DNA of 64,000 nt from contig NZ_BDAY01000015.1 in NCBI RefSeq assembly GCF_001612685.1, forward strand, positions 1-64,000, read 5' to 3'. A program made the position numbers and the translations under genes. Source of the stretch: Nocardia altamirensis NBRC 108246 (lineage in GTDB: Bacteria > Actinomycetota > Actinomycetes > Mycobacteriales > Mycobacteriaceae). Below the pieces are notes generated by a model. The model was not told where the DNA came from, searched no databases, and saw only the letters and a program-made list of their open reading frames with translations. Positions 33,336-42,469 of the stretch are shown one piece after another; positions within the stretch are counted from its first letter, which is position 1; each line of letters opens with the position of its first letter.

Positions 33336-35660
33336 TCAGGCGATGTCGAGGGCGGCGCGGACGATGGCGTCGGTGTCGATGTCGTGGTGGCGGTAGACGT
33401 CGTCGAGGGATCCGACTTGCCCGAACTGGGTGACGCCGAGTCCCGCGTGGCGCACCCGGTTGATGCCGGCCAGGAAGGTGAGGGTGTGCGGGTGGCCGTC
33501 GAGCACGGTGATCAGCGGGGTCGCCCGATCGGCGGGGAAGAGTTGATCGAGGATCCAGGTTTCGCCGGTGCCGCGACCTTGGCGGGCTTGCAGCGCACGG
33601 AACAGGAGATCTGGGCTGGTGATGCAGATGACGTCGGCAGGGACCCCCGCGAGGTCGAGTCGTGTTGCGGCGCTGAGGGCTTCGGTCATCATCGCGCCCA
33701 TCGCGGCAATCGTCACGCGGGCATCGTCGCGCCGGATCAGCGCATACCCACCGGCGACGACCTGGCGACGACGGCGCTCGCGTGCGGCCGGGTCGGACGG
33801 CACCGCGGCCAGCGTCTGGTCGACGGGCCGCGTCGACAGTCGCAGATAGGCCGAGCTGCCGCCGGGGCGGCCGAGCTGGTTGAGGCAGGCGAGCAGTGCC
33901 CATTCCACGTCGAGGGAGAAGGCCAGTTCGTAGCTGGTGCACCCCGGCTGTTCGAGTCCGATCGACGGCGTCTTGATGGATTGATGGGCACCGCCCTCGG
34001 CGGCCAAGGTGACCCCGGAGGGCGTGCCGACCAGGATGGATTGACCGCCGGCGTAGATGCCGTACGACCACGGCTCCAGCGCGCGCTCGACGAACGGGTC
34101 GTAGACGACGCCGATCGGGAAAAGCGGCTGCCCCCAACGACTCCAGGTGGCGCCGAGCTCGCCGATGAGGCCGACCAGGTTGGTCTCCGCGATGCCGAGT
34201 TCCATGTGCTGACCGGTGGGCTTCTCGCGCCAGTGCAAGATGGTTTCGGCGTCGTCGGCGAACCAGTCGTGCCGCTCGGCCGACGACCACACCCCGACCT
34301 TGTTCACCCATCCGGCCAGGTTGGTCGTCGAACTGACATCAGGGCTCACGGTCACGATCCTGCGCGCGGCCTCGGGTGCGGCGCGGGTGAGATCGAGCAG
34401 CACGCGTCCGAGCGCGGACTGGGTGGTCGCGGTGCCCTTCGGCGTCCTGCCGAAATCTGAAGGAATGGCCGGAAGCCCCACCGGCACAACAGGATCGCGG
34501 CGCAGGCGGGCCGCGACGGCGGCACACATCCGGCCCGGCGCGGTGCTGTCCTCGAATCGCGACCACGGCCGATCCGGATCCATGCCCAAATCGCTTGCCA
34601 GCTGGACATATTCGGCCGTACTCAACAGTGAGGAATGGTTCTGCGGGTGGCCCTCGACCGGCAGCCCGTAACCCTTGATGGTGTAGGCGATGATGATCGT
34701 CGGCCGGGAATCATCGATCCGGCGGTAGGCCGCCGTCAGCGCGGCGAGGTCGTGACCGCCGAGATTGCGGATCGCCGCCGTCAGCGTCTCGTCGTCGAGT
34801 CCGGCGATCAGCGTCGCGATCGCCGCGCTGCCATTGCCGGTGCCCGGCAGCCGGGTGCGCAGTTCCTCGGCGTTGCAGCGCAGCAGTCGCTGGTACTCCG
34901 GATTCGACATGTCCAGGATGCGGGTGCGCAGCTCGGCACCGCCTGCCCGCGCGAAAAGCGACTCGAGCAACTGGCCGAACTTGACCGTGATCACCTGCCA
35001 GCCTGCGGCGTCGAACATCTTCTCCAGCCTGCCCGCCGCGATATTCGGCACCACCCGGTCCAGCGACTGCCGATTGAGATCGACGATCCACACCACCTCA
35101 CCCAGATCGATGACGCCGGGGTCGACAACGGCCTCCCATACCGCGCCCTCGTCGAGCTCGGCGTCGCCGACCAAGGAGTACTGGCGGCCCGTGCCCGCGG
35201 CACCGTCGAGGGTGTTGACGTAGCGGCGCGCCATCGCACCCCAGATCGGCGCGGTGGCGCCGATGCCCACCGACCCGGTCGAATAGTCCACCGTGTCAGG
35301 GTCTTTGGCCCGGCTCGGGTAGGACTGCAGTCCGCCGAACTGACGCAACGTGGTCAGGTAGGACTCGTCGAGCTCGCCGAGCAGATAGTTGATGCTGTGC
35401 AGCACCGGAGACGCGTGCGGTTTCACCGAAACGCGATCACCGGGACGCAGCTGCTCGAACCACAGTGCGGTCATGATCGACACCATCGAGGCCGACGAGG
35501 CCTGATGGCCACCGACCTTGAGCCCGCTCGGATTCGGACGCACCCGATTGGCATGGTGGATCATCGCCGTGGACAGCCAGAGCACCCGCTGCTGAATCGC
35601 TTCGAGCCCTTCGGGGGTACCGGAGAACTCGACTCCTGAATCGACGGCCGGGGCACTCAT
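33336..35660 (-). CDS. Thiamine-diphosphate-dependent transketolase/pyruvate dehydrogenase E1-like enzyme
   Basis: This 774-residue enzyme has the homodimeric E1/transketolase layout. The N-terminal TPP domain has HHANRVRPNPSGLKVGGHQA and GDAELDEG at 165-172, with Asn196 in the usual TPP-Mg position. A central pyrimidine-binding domain contains HMELGIAETNLVGLIGE with the conserved Glu, and a transketolase C-terminal domain follows. True AceE proteins are about 900 residues, so this is a shorter paralogue, and the 2-oxoacid or sugar substrate is not evident. No lipoyl E2 or E3 gene is nearby, which argues against a classical pyruvate dehydrogenase complex. ATG 35660 has GAGGAG 7 nt upstream. 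The gene is divergent from an Lrp/AsnC regulator, its probable controller. Confidence 0.85.
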   Translation of the reverse strand: MSAPAVDSGVEFSGTPEGLEAIQQRVLWLSTAMIHHANRVRPNPSGLKVGGHQASSASMVSIMTALWFEQLRPGDRVSVKPHASPVLHSINYLLGELDESYLTTLRQFGGLQSYPSRAKDPDTVDYSTGSVGIGATAPIWGAMARRYVNTLDGAAGTGRQYSLVGDAELDEGAVWEAVVDPGVIDLGEVVWIVDLNRQSLDRVVPNIAAGRLEKMFDAAGWQVITVKFGQLLESLFARAGGAELRTRILDMSNPEYQRLLRCNAEELRTRLPGTGNGSAAIATLIAGLDDETLTAAIRNLGGHDLAALTAAYRRIDDSRPTIIIAYTIKGYGLPVEGHPQNHSSLLSTAEYVQLASDLGMDPDRPWSRFEDSTAPGRMCAAVAARLRRDPVVPVGLPAIPSDFGRTPKGTATTQSALGRVLLDLTRAAPEAARRIVTVSPDVSSTTNLAGWVNKVGVWSSAERHDWFADDAETILHWREKPTGQHMELGIAETNLVGLIGELGATWSRWGQPLFPIGVVYDPFVERALEPWSYGIYAGGQSILVGTPSGVTLAAEGGAHQSIKTPSIGLEQPGCTSYELAFSLDVEWALLACLNQLGRPGGSSAYLRLSTRPVDQTLAAVPSDPAARERRRRQVVAGGYALIRRDDARVTIAAMGAMMTEALSAATRLDLAGVPADVICITSPDLLFRALQARQGRGTGETWILDQLFPADRATPLITVLDGHPHTLTFLAGINRVRHAGLGVTQFGQVGSLDDVYRHHDIDTDAIVRAALDIA

Positions 35661-35764
35661 CGCAGTCTCCTCGCGCGTAATCGGTTGCGGCGCGCGCACA
35701 GAGGCTCGGCCATGGGCACACAGTGATCGAGGTTCGGGCAGCACACCCACCCGAGAAGGTTCCG

Positions 35765-35820
35765 TTGTGCAGAACTGTCAGCAAGTCCAGCAATAGGAGA
35801 TGTTTTGCGCAATACTGACA
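35765..35820. promoter_or_regulatory. Pair of 16-bp direct repeats, candidate Lrp/AsnC operator
   Basis: TTGTGCAGAACTGTCA (35765-35780) and TTGCGCAATACTGACA (35805-35820) match at 12 of 16 positions and lie 40 bp apart, about four helical turns. They sit in the 219-bp gap between the divergent transketolase-like and Lrp/AsnC genes. The phased spacing fits an Lrp-type oligomer wrapping DNA (inference). Confidence 0.6.
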
Positions 35821-35879
35821 CGCGGACTTGATCAGATTGCCTACGGCGGACCTGTCGTGATGAGAACGGGGTTGTCACA

Positions 35880-36392
35880 ATGCCAAGCACGCACACCGTC
35901 GACCAGATCGATGCCAGGATCCTGCTCGCACTCTCCGACGCGCCACGCGCGACCGTTCTCGCGCTCGCCGCGGACACCGGACTGTCCCGCAACACCGTCC
36001 AAGCCCGGCTGAACAAACTCGAAATGTCCGGCGCCCTACGCTCGTTCGAGCGGCGCATCGTGCCGTCGACCCTCGGCTACCCGCTGCAAGCGTTCGTCCT
36101 CACCCATGTCACGCAGCGCAAGCTCACCGCGGTGTCGGCGGCGCTCGCCGAGATTCCGGAGGTCCTCGAAGTACACGGACTCACCGGCGTCGCCGACCTG
36201 CTCGTCCACGTGGTGGCCCGCGACGCCGACGACCTCTATCGGATAGCCGGTCAGATCCTCGACATCAAGGGCGTCAAACGCACCAACACCGCCCTGGTCA
36301 TGCGCGAACTCGTCGACTACCGCATCCAGCCACTGGTCGCCGCACGCGCCGAAAGCATCCAGGAGAGCCGCGACGACTCCGCCACCCGATGA
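35880..36392 (+). CDS. Lrp/AsnC-family transcriptional regulator
   Basis: This 170-residue regulator has an N-terminal helix-turn-helix (VDQIDARILLALSDAPRATV, then LAADTGLSRNTVQARLNKLE) and a C-terminal RAM/AsnC ligand-binding domain (LQAFVLTHVTQ; VHGLTGVADLLVHVVARDAD). Members bind amino acids or related metabolites and oligomerise on DNA. It is divergent from the TPP-dependent enzyme at 33336-35660 and separated from it by paired 16-bp repeats. Local regulation of that gene, and of itself, is the simplest reading. The start is ATG 35880. Confidence 0.92.
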   Translation: MPSTHTVDQIDARILLALSDAPRATVLALAADTGLSRNTVQARLNKLEMSGALRSFERRIVPSTLGYPLQAFVLTHVTQRKLTAVSAALAEIPEVLEVHGLTGVADLLVHVVARDADDLYRIAGQILDIKGVKRTNTALVMRELVDYRIQPLVAARAESIQESRDDSATR

Positions 36393-36424
36393 TCCGTCGA
36401 CCCCGGCGGCTAGACCGGGCGGCG

Positions 36425-38518
36425 CTACGGCCCCGGGGCGTCGGTGTCGGCGGTGACCGGGAAGGACCAGGTCATTTCTGATCTGCTGCTGAAGATGTCG
36501 TACCAGTCCTCGTTCGAGATTCCGTGTTCGCCGGTGTTGATATCGGCGGAACTGACGGAGACCTCGACGCCCTCCACGCCGGCTGCGGACTCGCTGGCGC
36601 CCATCCCACCGGGCATGAAGAGGCGGGCGCGGATGATGGACACCTTGACGTTGGCGAACGCGGGCTTGCCTGCGGCCTGCAAGGCCGCGATCTCGGCGGC
36701 GCGGCGGTTGACGTCGGCGGAGATTTTCGGCCAGAGCGCCTGGACACCTTTCTGAATCTCCTTGGCGTCCAATCGGGCTCGGAAGTAGGCGGCCAGTAGA
36801 TCGACTGCGAGACCTGCTCCCGACAGGGCATAGGAAGATCCCAATGAGCGCAAGGTCGAACCGACACGCACCCGGACAGTCAGTGGACGCGATGGCGCAG
36901 GCTTCGCGGTGGTCGGCGCCTGGGTCGGCAGCGTGGTACCGGGCGATGTCTGTGCGGGCGGCGTCGCCGTCACCGGCTGCTGGGCAGGTTTCGGCGTGGC
37001 CGGAGCCGGTGTCGTGGCAGGCGGGACTTTGGCGGTGGGCACCGTCGATGGGGCAGGCGGGACCTTCGCGGTTGGCACTGTCGACGGGGTAGGCGGGTTG
37101 GCGACGACCGGCGGTTTCACGGTGGGTTGTGGTTTTGTGGCGGTGGGTGTTTTGACGGCGGGTGGCGCCGACCCGGAGACCACGGGCGGCTTCACGACCG
37201 CCTTTTTCTTTGTCGCAGAAGACTTTTTCGGTGCGGGCGTCGCAGCCGGAGGCGTACTCGTCCCTGGCGTGACCACCCCGGCGCCGGTGATCGGCCGACG
37301 GTGGGTCGTCGTCCCGTACCGCACTTCGCTGATCGGCGAGCCCGGCCGGAACAAGACCGAATTCATCTCGTCCTGAACCTCTTTCGACGGCACCTGCGCG
37401 AAACTGATCACGATGCTCTCGCCGTTCGCCAGGTGCCTGCTGTTCCGCACAGCTTGGTCGACGTACGCGCGAGCCCTGGCCCGCGCGGCGGACGGTTGCA
37501 GCGACACGAGATCGTCGGACTTGAGATTGACGTGGATCCGTTCGAGGCTGCCGTCCGGGCGACGCCGGTCCAACGAGTAATCCGGCTGTGCATAACTCGA
37601 CTGTCCGGGCGGCAGGTCGTGGTCTGGTAGCGCCGGGCCGCCCGCGACATGTTTGGTCTGCGGCGGACCCGCCGTGGCACTCGGTGTGCGCTGCAGCTCG
37701 TCGAAGGCGCCACGGCGCTGGCTCTTCTCCAACGTTGTTCCCGCGGTGCGCGCGATCAGCCTGCGATACCGCTCGAGGTCGGCGGCTTTGCGCGCCGGGG
37801 AGCGTTGTTTCGCGCCGGGTTGCCGGTAGCTGCGTTCGAGGGCGCGCGCTTCGTTCTCGGCTTCCGCCTGGGTGAGCAGGGCCGGGTCCTTGCCCGCTGC
37901 CGCCCGCTCCCGCGCACGTCGTTGGGTGGCCGCTTTGTCGCGCGCGCGTTCGGCGGCCTTGGCCTCGCCCTCCGCGTCGTCCTCGTCCTCGTCCTCACAG
38001 GCGACCCGGACGGGGCTCCGGCCTCGGACGTTGATCTGCGCGTCATCGAGCCAGCCTGCGGCAGCCTGTCGCGCGTCACTTTCCGCCTGCGCGGGCGTGA
38101 GCGCGCCGCCCGCCCCGCTCCAATTCTGTTGCACGACATGGGCGAGTTCGTGCGCGAGCAGATGATCACCCGCCGCAGTGCCCGGCCGGTACGCGCCTTC
38201 GCGGAAGACCACGTCGTTGCCGACGGTGTACGCGCGCGCTCGCAACGCGCGCGCCGACATGTCCGCCGCGGCCCCCGCATGAATCCGCACCGCGCCGAAG
38301 TCGTGGCCGAAGCGCGCCTCCATCTCGGTCCGGATCGTCGCGTCGAGTGGTGCGCCGTCATTGGTCCTGGTCGCGGGTATCGCGCTCAGATCTACGCCGA
38401 ACCCGTCCGGCGCCCGCTGCGCCTCGGCAGTGCGCAGCCCCGGCTGCCGGACCACGTGCGACGGCCCGATCCCCGTGCTGGTAGGCACCGCTTTCCGGCC
38501 GCCTGTTCGACTGGACAC
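36425..38518 (-). CDS. DUF4157 (eCIS core domain) protein with putative C-terminal effector regions
   Basis: This 697-residue protein has an N-terminal DUF4157 domain (about residues 55-131: PLDATIRTEMEARFGHDFGA, RIHAGAAADMSARALRARAY, HELAHVVQQ), with a zinc-peptidase-like HELAH at 123-127. DUF4157 proteins are linked to extracellular contractile injection systems, often as loaded effectors. An acidic and then Arg/Ala-rich linker follows. Next is a compact region (about residues 290-405) with YSLDRRRPDGSLERIHVNLK that could be a nuclease-like toxin domain. A long Pro/Thr/Lys-rich spacer with 12-residue repeats leads to a last domain of about 150 residues. No injection-system structural genes are in the window. 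GTG 38518 lacks ribosome-site spacing; GTG 38488 is an alternative start. Confidence 0.78.
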   Translation of the reverse strand: MSSRTGGRKAVPTSTGIGPSHVVRQPGLRTAEAQRAPDGFGVDLSAIPATRTNDGAPLDATIRTEMEARFGHDFGAVRIHAGAAADMSARALRARAYTVGNDVVFREGAYRPGTAAGDHLLAHELAHVVQQNWSGAGGALTPAQAESDARQAAAGWLDDAQINVRGRSPVRVACEDEDEDDAEGEAKAAERARDKAATQRRARERAAAGKDPALLTQAEAENEARALERSYRQPGAKQRSPARKAADLERYRRLIARTAGTTLEKSQRRGAFDELQRTPSATAGPPQTKHVAGGPALPDHDLPPGQSSYAQPDYSLDRRRPDGSLERIHVNLKSDDLVSLQPSAARARARAYVDQAVRNSRHLANGESIVISFAQVPSKEVQDEMNSVLFRPGSPISEVRYGTTTHRRPITGAGVVTPGTSTPPAATPAPKKSSATKKKAVVKPPVVSGSAPPAVKTPTATKPQPTVKPPVVANPPTPSTVPTAKVPPAPSTVPTAKVPPATTPAPATPKPAQQPVTATPPAQTSPGTTLPTQAPTTAKPAPSRPLTVRVRVGSTLRSLGSSYALSGAGLAVDLLAAYFRARLDAKEIQKGVQALWPKISADVNRRAAEIAALQAAGKPAFANVKVSIIRARLFMPGGMGASESAAGVEGVEVSVSSADINTGEHGISNEDWYDIFSSRSEMTWSFPVTADTDAPGP
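37017..37088. repeat. 36-bp tandem repeat in the DUF4157 protein linker
   Basis: Two 36-bp units in tandem encode the 12-residue repeat PSTVPTAKVPPA in the Pro-rich spacer. A partial third unit follows. Confidence 0.75.
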
Positions 38519-38552
38519 CCCTCCATGATCGGCACCGTCGGCGGCGAACGAA

Positions 38553-38570
38553 ATAGATCCTTGGATCTAT
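38553..38570. promoter_or_regulatory. Perfect inverted repeat upstream of the CYP102 gene
   Basis: ATAGATCC-TT-GGATCTAT is an 18-bp palindrome in the 182-bp divergent gap between the DUF4157 gene and the P450-reductase gene. A further CGAA/TTCG pair flanks it with a one-base offset. It is a candidate operator. The B. megaterium CYP102A1 gene is controlled by a TetR-family repressor at a palindrome, but no TetR gene is adjacent here. Confidence 0.6.
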
Positions 38571-38700
38571 CTTTCGCGGCATGCAGACTGGTTCGCCCGG
38601 ATTCTTACCCGTCCTTGCCGTTGCCCTTGGCTCCCTTTGACACCGCCCAGGCACCGTGGCTGCTACCACGTTCGCAGCGGAGAAGAAGGGCGGTTTCCTG

Positions 38701-41700
38701 ATGGGGACTTCCGTGCACACACTCGAGACGATCCCGGAGCGTCCGGCGTTGCCGTTGATCGGTCATGCGCTGCAGATTCCCAGCGGCGCAGACAATCTCC
38801 CCTACCTGCTCGCCGAAGCGAAGGAACTCGGACCGATCTTCAAGATCCGGTTCTTCGGCGACGAGACCACCATGGTTTCCGGCCTCGACCTGGTTACCGA
38901 ACTGTCCGACGAGACCCGCTTCCGCAAGAACGTGCACGCCGATCTCCTCGCGCTGCGCGATATCGGCGGCGACGGATTGTTCACCGCCTTCCACGACGAG
39001 CCGAACTGGCGCAAGGCGCACGACATCCTGCTGCCCGCGTTCTCGCTGGCGGCGATGCGCGGTTATCACGCGACCATGCTGACGGTCGCCAAGAGCCTGC
39101 TCGCGAAATGGGATAGCGCCGTTGATCATCCGGTCGATGTGGCGGGCGATATGACGCGGTTGACCTTCGACACGATCGGGTTGTGCGGTTTCGGTTACGA
39201 CTTCGGCTCGTTCCGCCGCGAGCAGCCGCATCGGTTCATCAGCGCGCTGTCCCGCACGCTGGATTACGCTCAGTCACAAAGCGAGTCGCTGCCAGGAATG
39301 CACCTCCTGCAGCGTGGGCGGGCCGAGCGCTACCGCACCGATATCGGGTACATGAAGGATCTGGTCGACGACGTGATCCGACGCCGTCGAGACCAGGCCG
39401 ACGAGAACGCCGACGATCTACTCGGCCGCATGCTGCACACCGACGACCCGGTGACCGGCGCGCCCCTCGACGACGTCAACATCCGCTATCAGGTGCTCAC
39501 CTTCCTGATCGCCGGGCACGAAACCACCAGCGGAGCATTGTCTTTCGCGCTGCACTATCTGACCAAACATCCCGAGGTCCTTGCCATCGCCCAGGCCGAG
39601 GTGGACGCACTGTGGGGCAATACCCCCGATCCCGAACCGTCCTACGAGGACATCGGCAAGCTGACCTACCTGCGCCAGGTGTTGAACGAGTCGCTGCGAC
39701 TGTGGCCGACCGCCCCGGCCTACGCCGTAGAACCCTTGGCGGACACCGTGATCGGTGGCAAGTATGCGGTGCGCGCTGGCGAGTCGCTGCTGGTGTTCAC
39801 CCCGGCGCTGCATCGAGATCCGGCCTGGGGCGAGAACATCGAACTGTTCGACCCGCAGCGGTTCGCCGCCGAACGCGAGTCCACCAGGCCTGCGCACTTG
39901 TTCAAGCCGTTCGGCAGTGGTGAGCGCGCCTGTATCGGACGCCAATTCGCGCTACACGAAGCAACATTGGTGCTCGGCTTGCTCGTGCACCGCTACCGCC
40001 TGCTCGATCACGCCGACTATCAGCTGAAGATCAAGCAATCGCTGACGATCAAACCGGACGGGTTCACTCTCCGGCTCGCCAGGCGCGGCGCCGCGGAACG
40101 GCGGTTGCCTGTCGCCGCGCGCGGCTCGGCTACCGGACCAGCAGAAACGACCAACCGCAAGGCCGCTGGCACCGCACTGACTGTGCTCTATGGATCGAAC
40201 CTGGGCACGTGCGCCGGTATCGCGCGCGATCTCGCGGCGGAGGGAGCCGAGCGTGGCTTCACCACGACGGTGGCCGCACTCGACGACGCGATAGACATCC
40301 TCCCTGGCAATGACGGGGCGGTAGTGATCGTCGCCGCTTCCTACAACGGCAAACCGACGGATGACGCCGCCAAGTTCTACCCCTGGCTCGAACAGCTGGA
40401 ACCTGGTGCCCTGCACCGGATTCGCTACGCGGTACTCGGTGTCGGTGACCGCAACTGGGCCGCCACCTACCAGCACGTCCCCTCGACCATCGACCAGTGG
40501 CTGACCACCGCAGGGGCCACCGCGCTGACCGAGCGCGGCGCCGCCGACGCCTCGGGAGACTTCGCAGGCGCCGTTGACGACTGGACCGGTCGACTGTGGG
40601 CCGCGTTGCTCGACCGGTTCGGTGTGCCGACCGCAGACGAAGACCGATCAGGTGCCGAGCCGACCCAGCTGTACACGGTGGAGGAAGTCGGTGCGTCGGT
40701 CACCGATCAACTCACCGGACGGCACGGGTTGACGGCAATGGAGGTACTCGACAGCCGCGAGTTGGTCGACATGGCGCACCCGCTCGGACGGTCCAAGCAT
40801 TTCCTCCGACTGCGCCTACCCGAGGGCGTCACCTACCGAACCGGGGATCACCTGGCGGTGCTGCCGCACAACCCATCTGAACTTGTCGATCGAGTCGGCC
40901 AGCGGTTCGCACTCGACCTCGATCGCACCGTCCGGCTGCACGTGCACCGCCGCAGCCGAAACGCGCTGCCCGTCGACCGACCGCTCACACTGCGCAGGCT
41001 GCTCACCGAGTTCGTCGAGTTGCAGGACCCCGCAACACGCGAACAGCTCGCAGTGCTGGCGGCGCACACCGCTTGTCCTCCCGAACGCCGCCCGCTCGCC
41101 GAATTGGCGTCAGCACCGCACGAGCGGTTCGATCAAGAGGTGACCAGGGCCAGGCGCACTGTGCTCGACCTGCTGGGCCAATACCGAGCCTGCGAACTGT
41201 CATTCGAGCTCTTCTTGGAGATGCTGCCACCCCTGCGGCCACGCCACTACTCCATCTCCTCCTCCGCTCTGGGCGCACCGGGCACGGTCGACCTCATGAT
41301 CTCCGTACTCGCCGCGCCGCATCGCGGCGGCGACGGCACGTTCCGCGGGATCGCCTCCCACTACCTCGCAGGCCTGCGCCCCGGTGCGCTGGTGCAAGCC
41401 AAGGTCAACCCGTGCCGGGAGGCATTCCGGCTGCCCGACGACCATGCCGTCCCGGTGATGGTGATCAGCGCGGGCACCGGTCTCGCCCCGTTCCGCGGCG
41501 CGATCCTCGATCGCCTGCACACCGGCGCTACCGGCACACTGCTCTGTTATTTCGGCTGCGATCACCCCGATGTCGACTATCTCCACCGCGCCGAACTCGA
41601 AGCCGCGCAGGATGCCTGCGCCGTCAGCCTCCGCCCGACCTTCACCCATGCGCCCGAACATGGCGCCCGTTTCGTTCAGCACCGCATCCTGGCCGAAAGC

Positions 41701-41895
41701 AGCGAGGTGTGGGCTGTTTTGCAGGCCGGAGGACACATTTATGTTTGTGGCGACGGCGCCCGCATGGCCCCCGGTGTCCGCGAGGCCCTGACGGAGGTCT
41801 ACCGCAAGCACACCGGTGCCGACCCGACCGAAGCCGCGGCCTGGCTCGACATGCTCAGCGCGTCCGGACGGTACGTCGAGGACGTGTGGCGGTGA
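38701..41895 (+). CDS. CYP102-type self-sufficient cytochrome P450/NADPH-P450 reductase
   Basis: This 1,064-residue fusion has an N-terminal P450. Its I-helix reads AGHETTSG (about 271-278), its K-helix ExxR is ESLR, and its haem loop FGSGERACIGRQFA places the axial Cys at 411. An FMN flavodoxin domain follows from about residue 494 (TVLYGSNLGT). The C-terminal FAD/NADPH reductase includes RHYSISSS and ISAGTGLAPFRG. The layout and length match CYP102 (P450 BM3, about 1,049 residues). The family typically hydroxylates fatty acids near the omega end in the cytosol, using NADPH directly. ATG 38701 has an AAGGGCGG ribosome site; a GTG at 38656 is in frame but weaker. A palindrome at 38553-38570 probably marks its control region. 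Confidence 0.95.
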   Translation: MGTSVHTLETIPERPALPLIGHALQIPSGADNLPYLLAEAKELGPIFKIRFFGDETTMVSGLDLVTELSDETRFRKNVHADLLALRDIGGDGLFTAFHDEPNWRKAHDILLPAFSLAAMRGYHATMLTVAKSLLAKWDSAVDHPVDVAGDMTRLTFDTIGLCGFGYDFGSFRREQPHRFISALSRTLDYAQSQSESLPGMHLLQRGRAERYRTDIGYMKDLVDDVIRRRRDQADENADDLLGRMLHTDDPVTGAPLDDVNIRYQVLTFLIAGHETTSGALSFALHYLTKHPEVLAIAQAEVDALWGNTPDPEPSYEDIGKLTYLRQVLNESLRLWPTAPAYAVEPLADTVIGGKYAVRAGESLLVFTPALHRDPAWGENIELFDPQRFAAERESTRPAHLFKPFGSGERACIGRQFALHEATLVLGLLVHRYRLLDHADYQLKIKQSLTIKPDGFTLRLARRGAAERRLPVAARGSATGPAETTNRKAAGTALTVLYGSNLGTCAGIARDLAAEGAERGFTTTVAALDDAIDILPGNDGAVVIVAASYNGKPTDDAAKFYPWLEQLEPGALHRIRYAVLGVGDRNWAATYQHVPSTIDQWLTTAGATALTERGAADASGDFAGAVDDWTGRLWAALLDRFGVPTADEDRSGAEPTQLYTVEEVGASVTDQLTGRHGLTAMEVLDSRELVDMAHPLGRSKHFLRLRLPEGVTYRTGDHLAVLPHNPSELVDRVGQRFALDLDRTVRLHVHRRSRNALPVDRPLTLRRLLTEFVELQDPATREQLAVLAAHTACPPERRPLAELASAPHERFDQEVTRARRTVLDLLGQYRACELSFELFLEMLPPLRPRHYSISSSALGAPGTVDLMISVLAAPHRGGDGTFRGIASHYLAGLRPGALVQAKVNPCREAFRLPDDHAVPVMVISAGTGLAPFRGAILDRLHTGATGTLLCYFGCDHPDVDYLHRAELEAAQDACAVSLRPTFTHAPEHGARFVQHRILAESSEVWAVLQAGGHIYVCGDGARMAPGVREALTEVYRKHTGADPTEAAAWLDMLSASGRYVEDVWR

Positions 41896-42004
41896 TCGAG
41901 CCGCACAGTTCCGCGCGGTCGAACCAGGGGAATGCGGGACGATGAGTTTCGCGGCGACGGGCCGTCGTTACCTGTGACGTCTGTACCCATCCGAAGGAAG
42001 TGCC

Positions 42005-42412
42005 ATGAACTGGACACTCGAAGTCGTCATTGTCCCGGTATCGGACATCGATCGTGCCAAGGACTTCTACAGCAAGCAGCTGGGATTCGTTGTCGACCAC
42101 GACAGCACCTTCGGCGAAGGCATGCGCGTCGTGCAGTTGACGCCGCCGGGCTCCGGCTGCTCCATCGTCATCGGCGAAGGGGCCGTCCCGAAGATGGAGC
42201 CCGGCTCGGTGAAGGGACTTCAGCTGGTCGTGCCCGACATCAAACAGGCACACAAGGAACTGGTTGCCCGCGGTGTCGAGGTCAGCGATGTTCAGGTGCT
42301 CGGCCAAAACCCTTCGCCAACACCGGATCCGCTCGACAACGTCGGCTTCGTGTTCTTCGAGGACCCGGACGGCAACAGCTGGGGCGTGCAGCAGATCTCC
42401 TCGCGCGGGTGA
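42005..42412 (+). CDS. VOC-family (glyoxalase/bleomycin-resistance-like) protein
   Basis: This 135-residue protein has the paired beta-alpha-beta-beta-beta modules of the vicinal oxygen chelate superfamily. The first begins TLEVVIVPVSDIDRAKDFYS; the second runs from GLQLVVPDIKQAHKEL to FFEDPDGNSWGVQQ. Such proteins are metal-dependent lyases, isomerases or dioxygenases, or antibiotic-binding proteins; the reaction cannot be assigned. ATG 42005 has AAGGAAG 4-5 nt upstream. It lies about 110 bp after the CYP102 gene and converges on the NmrA-like gene, with a hairpin between them. Confidence 0.88.
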   Translation: MNWTLEVVIVPVSDIDRAKDFYSKQLGFVVDHDSTFGEGMRVVQLTPPGSGCSIVIGEGAVPKMEPGSVKGLQLVVPDIKQAHKELVARGVEVSDVQVLGQNPSPTPDPLDNVGFVFFEDPDGNSWGVQQISSRG

Positions 42413-42418
42413 GCCAGA

Positions 42419-42458
42419 AGTGCCCTGCCCTGTGCCGCACGGCATTCGGCGGGGCACT
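42419..42458. terminator. Hairpin between VOC and NmrA-like genes
   Basis: AGTGCCC (42419-42425) pairs with GGGCACT (42452-42458), enclosing further GC-rich pairing. It sits in the 57-bp gap between convergent genes. Confidence 0.55.
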
Positions 42459-42469
42459 CCGCATCCGCG

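Noticed and set aside
37017..37088. Short tandem repeat as a possible CRISPR-like array
   Set aside because: There are only two full 36-bp units, contiguous without spacers, and they encode an in-frame 12-residue protein repeat.
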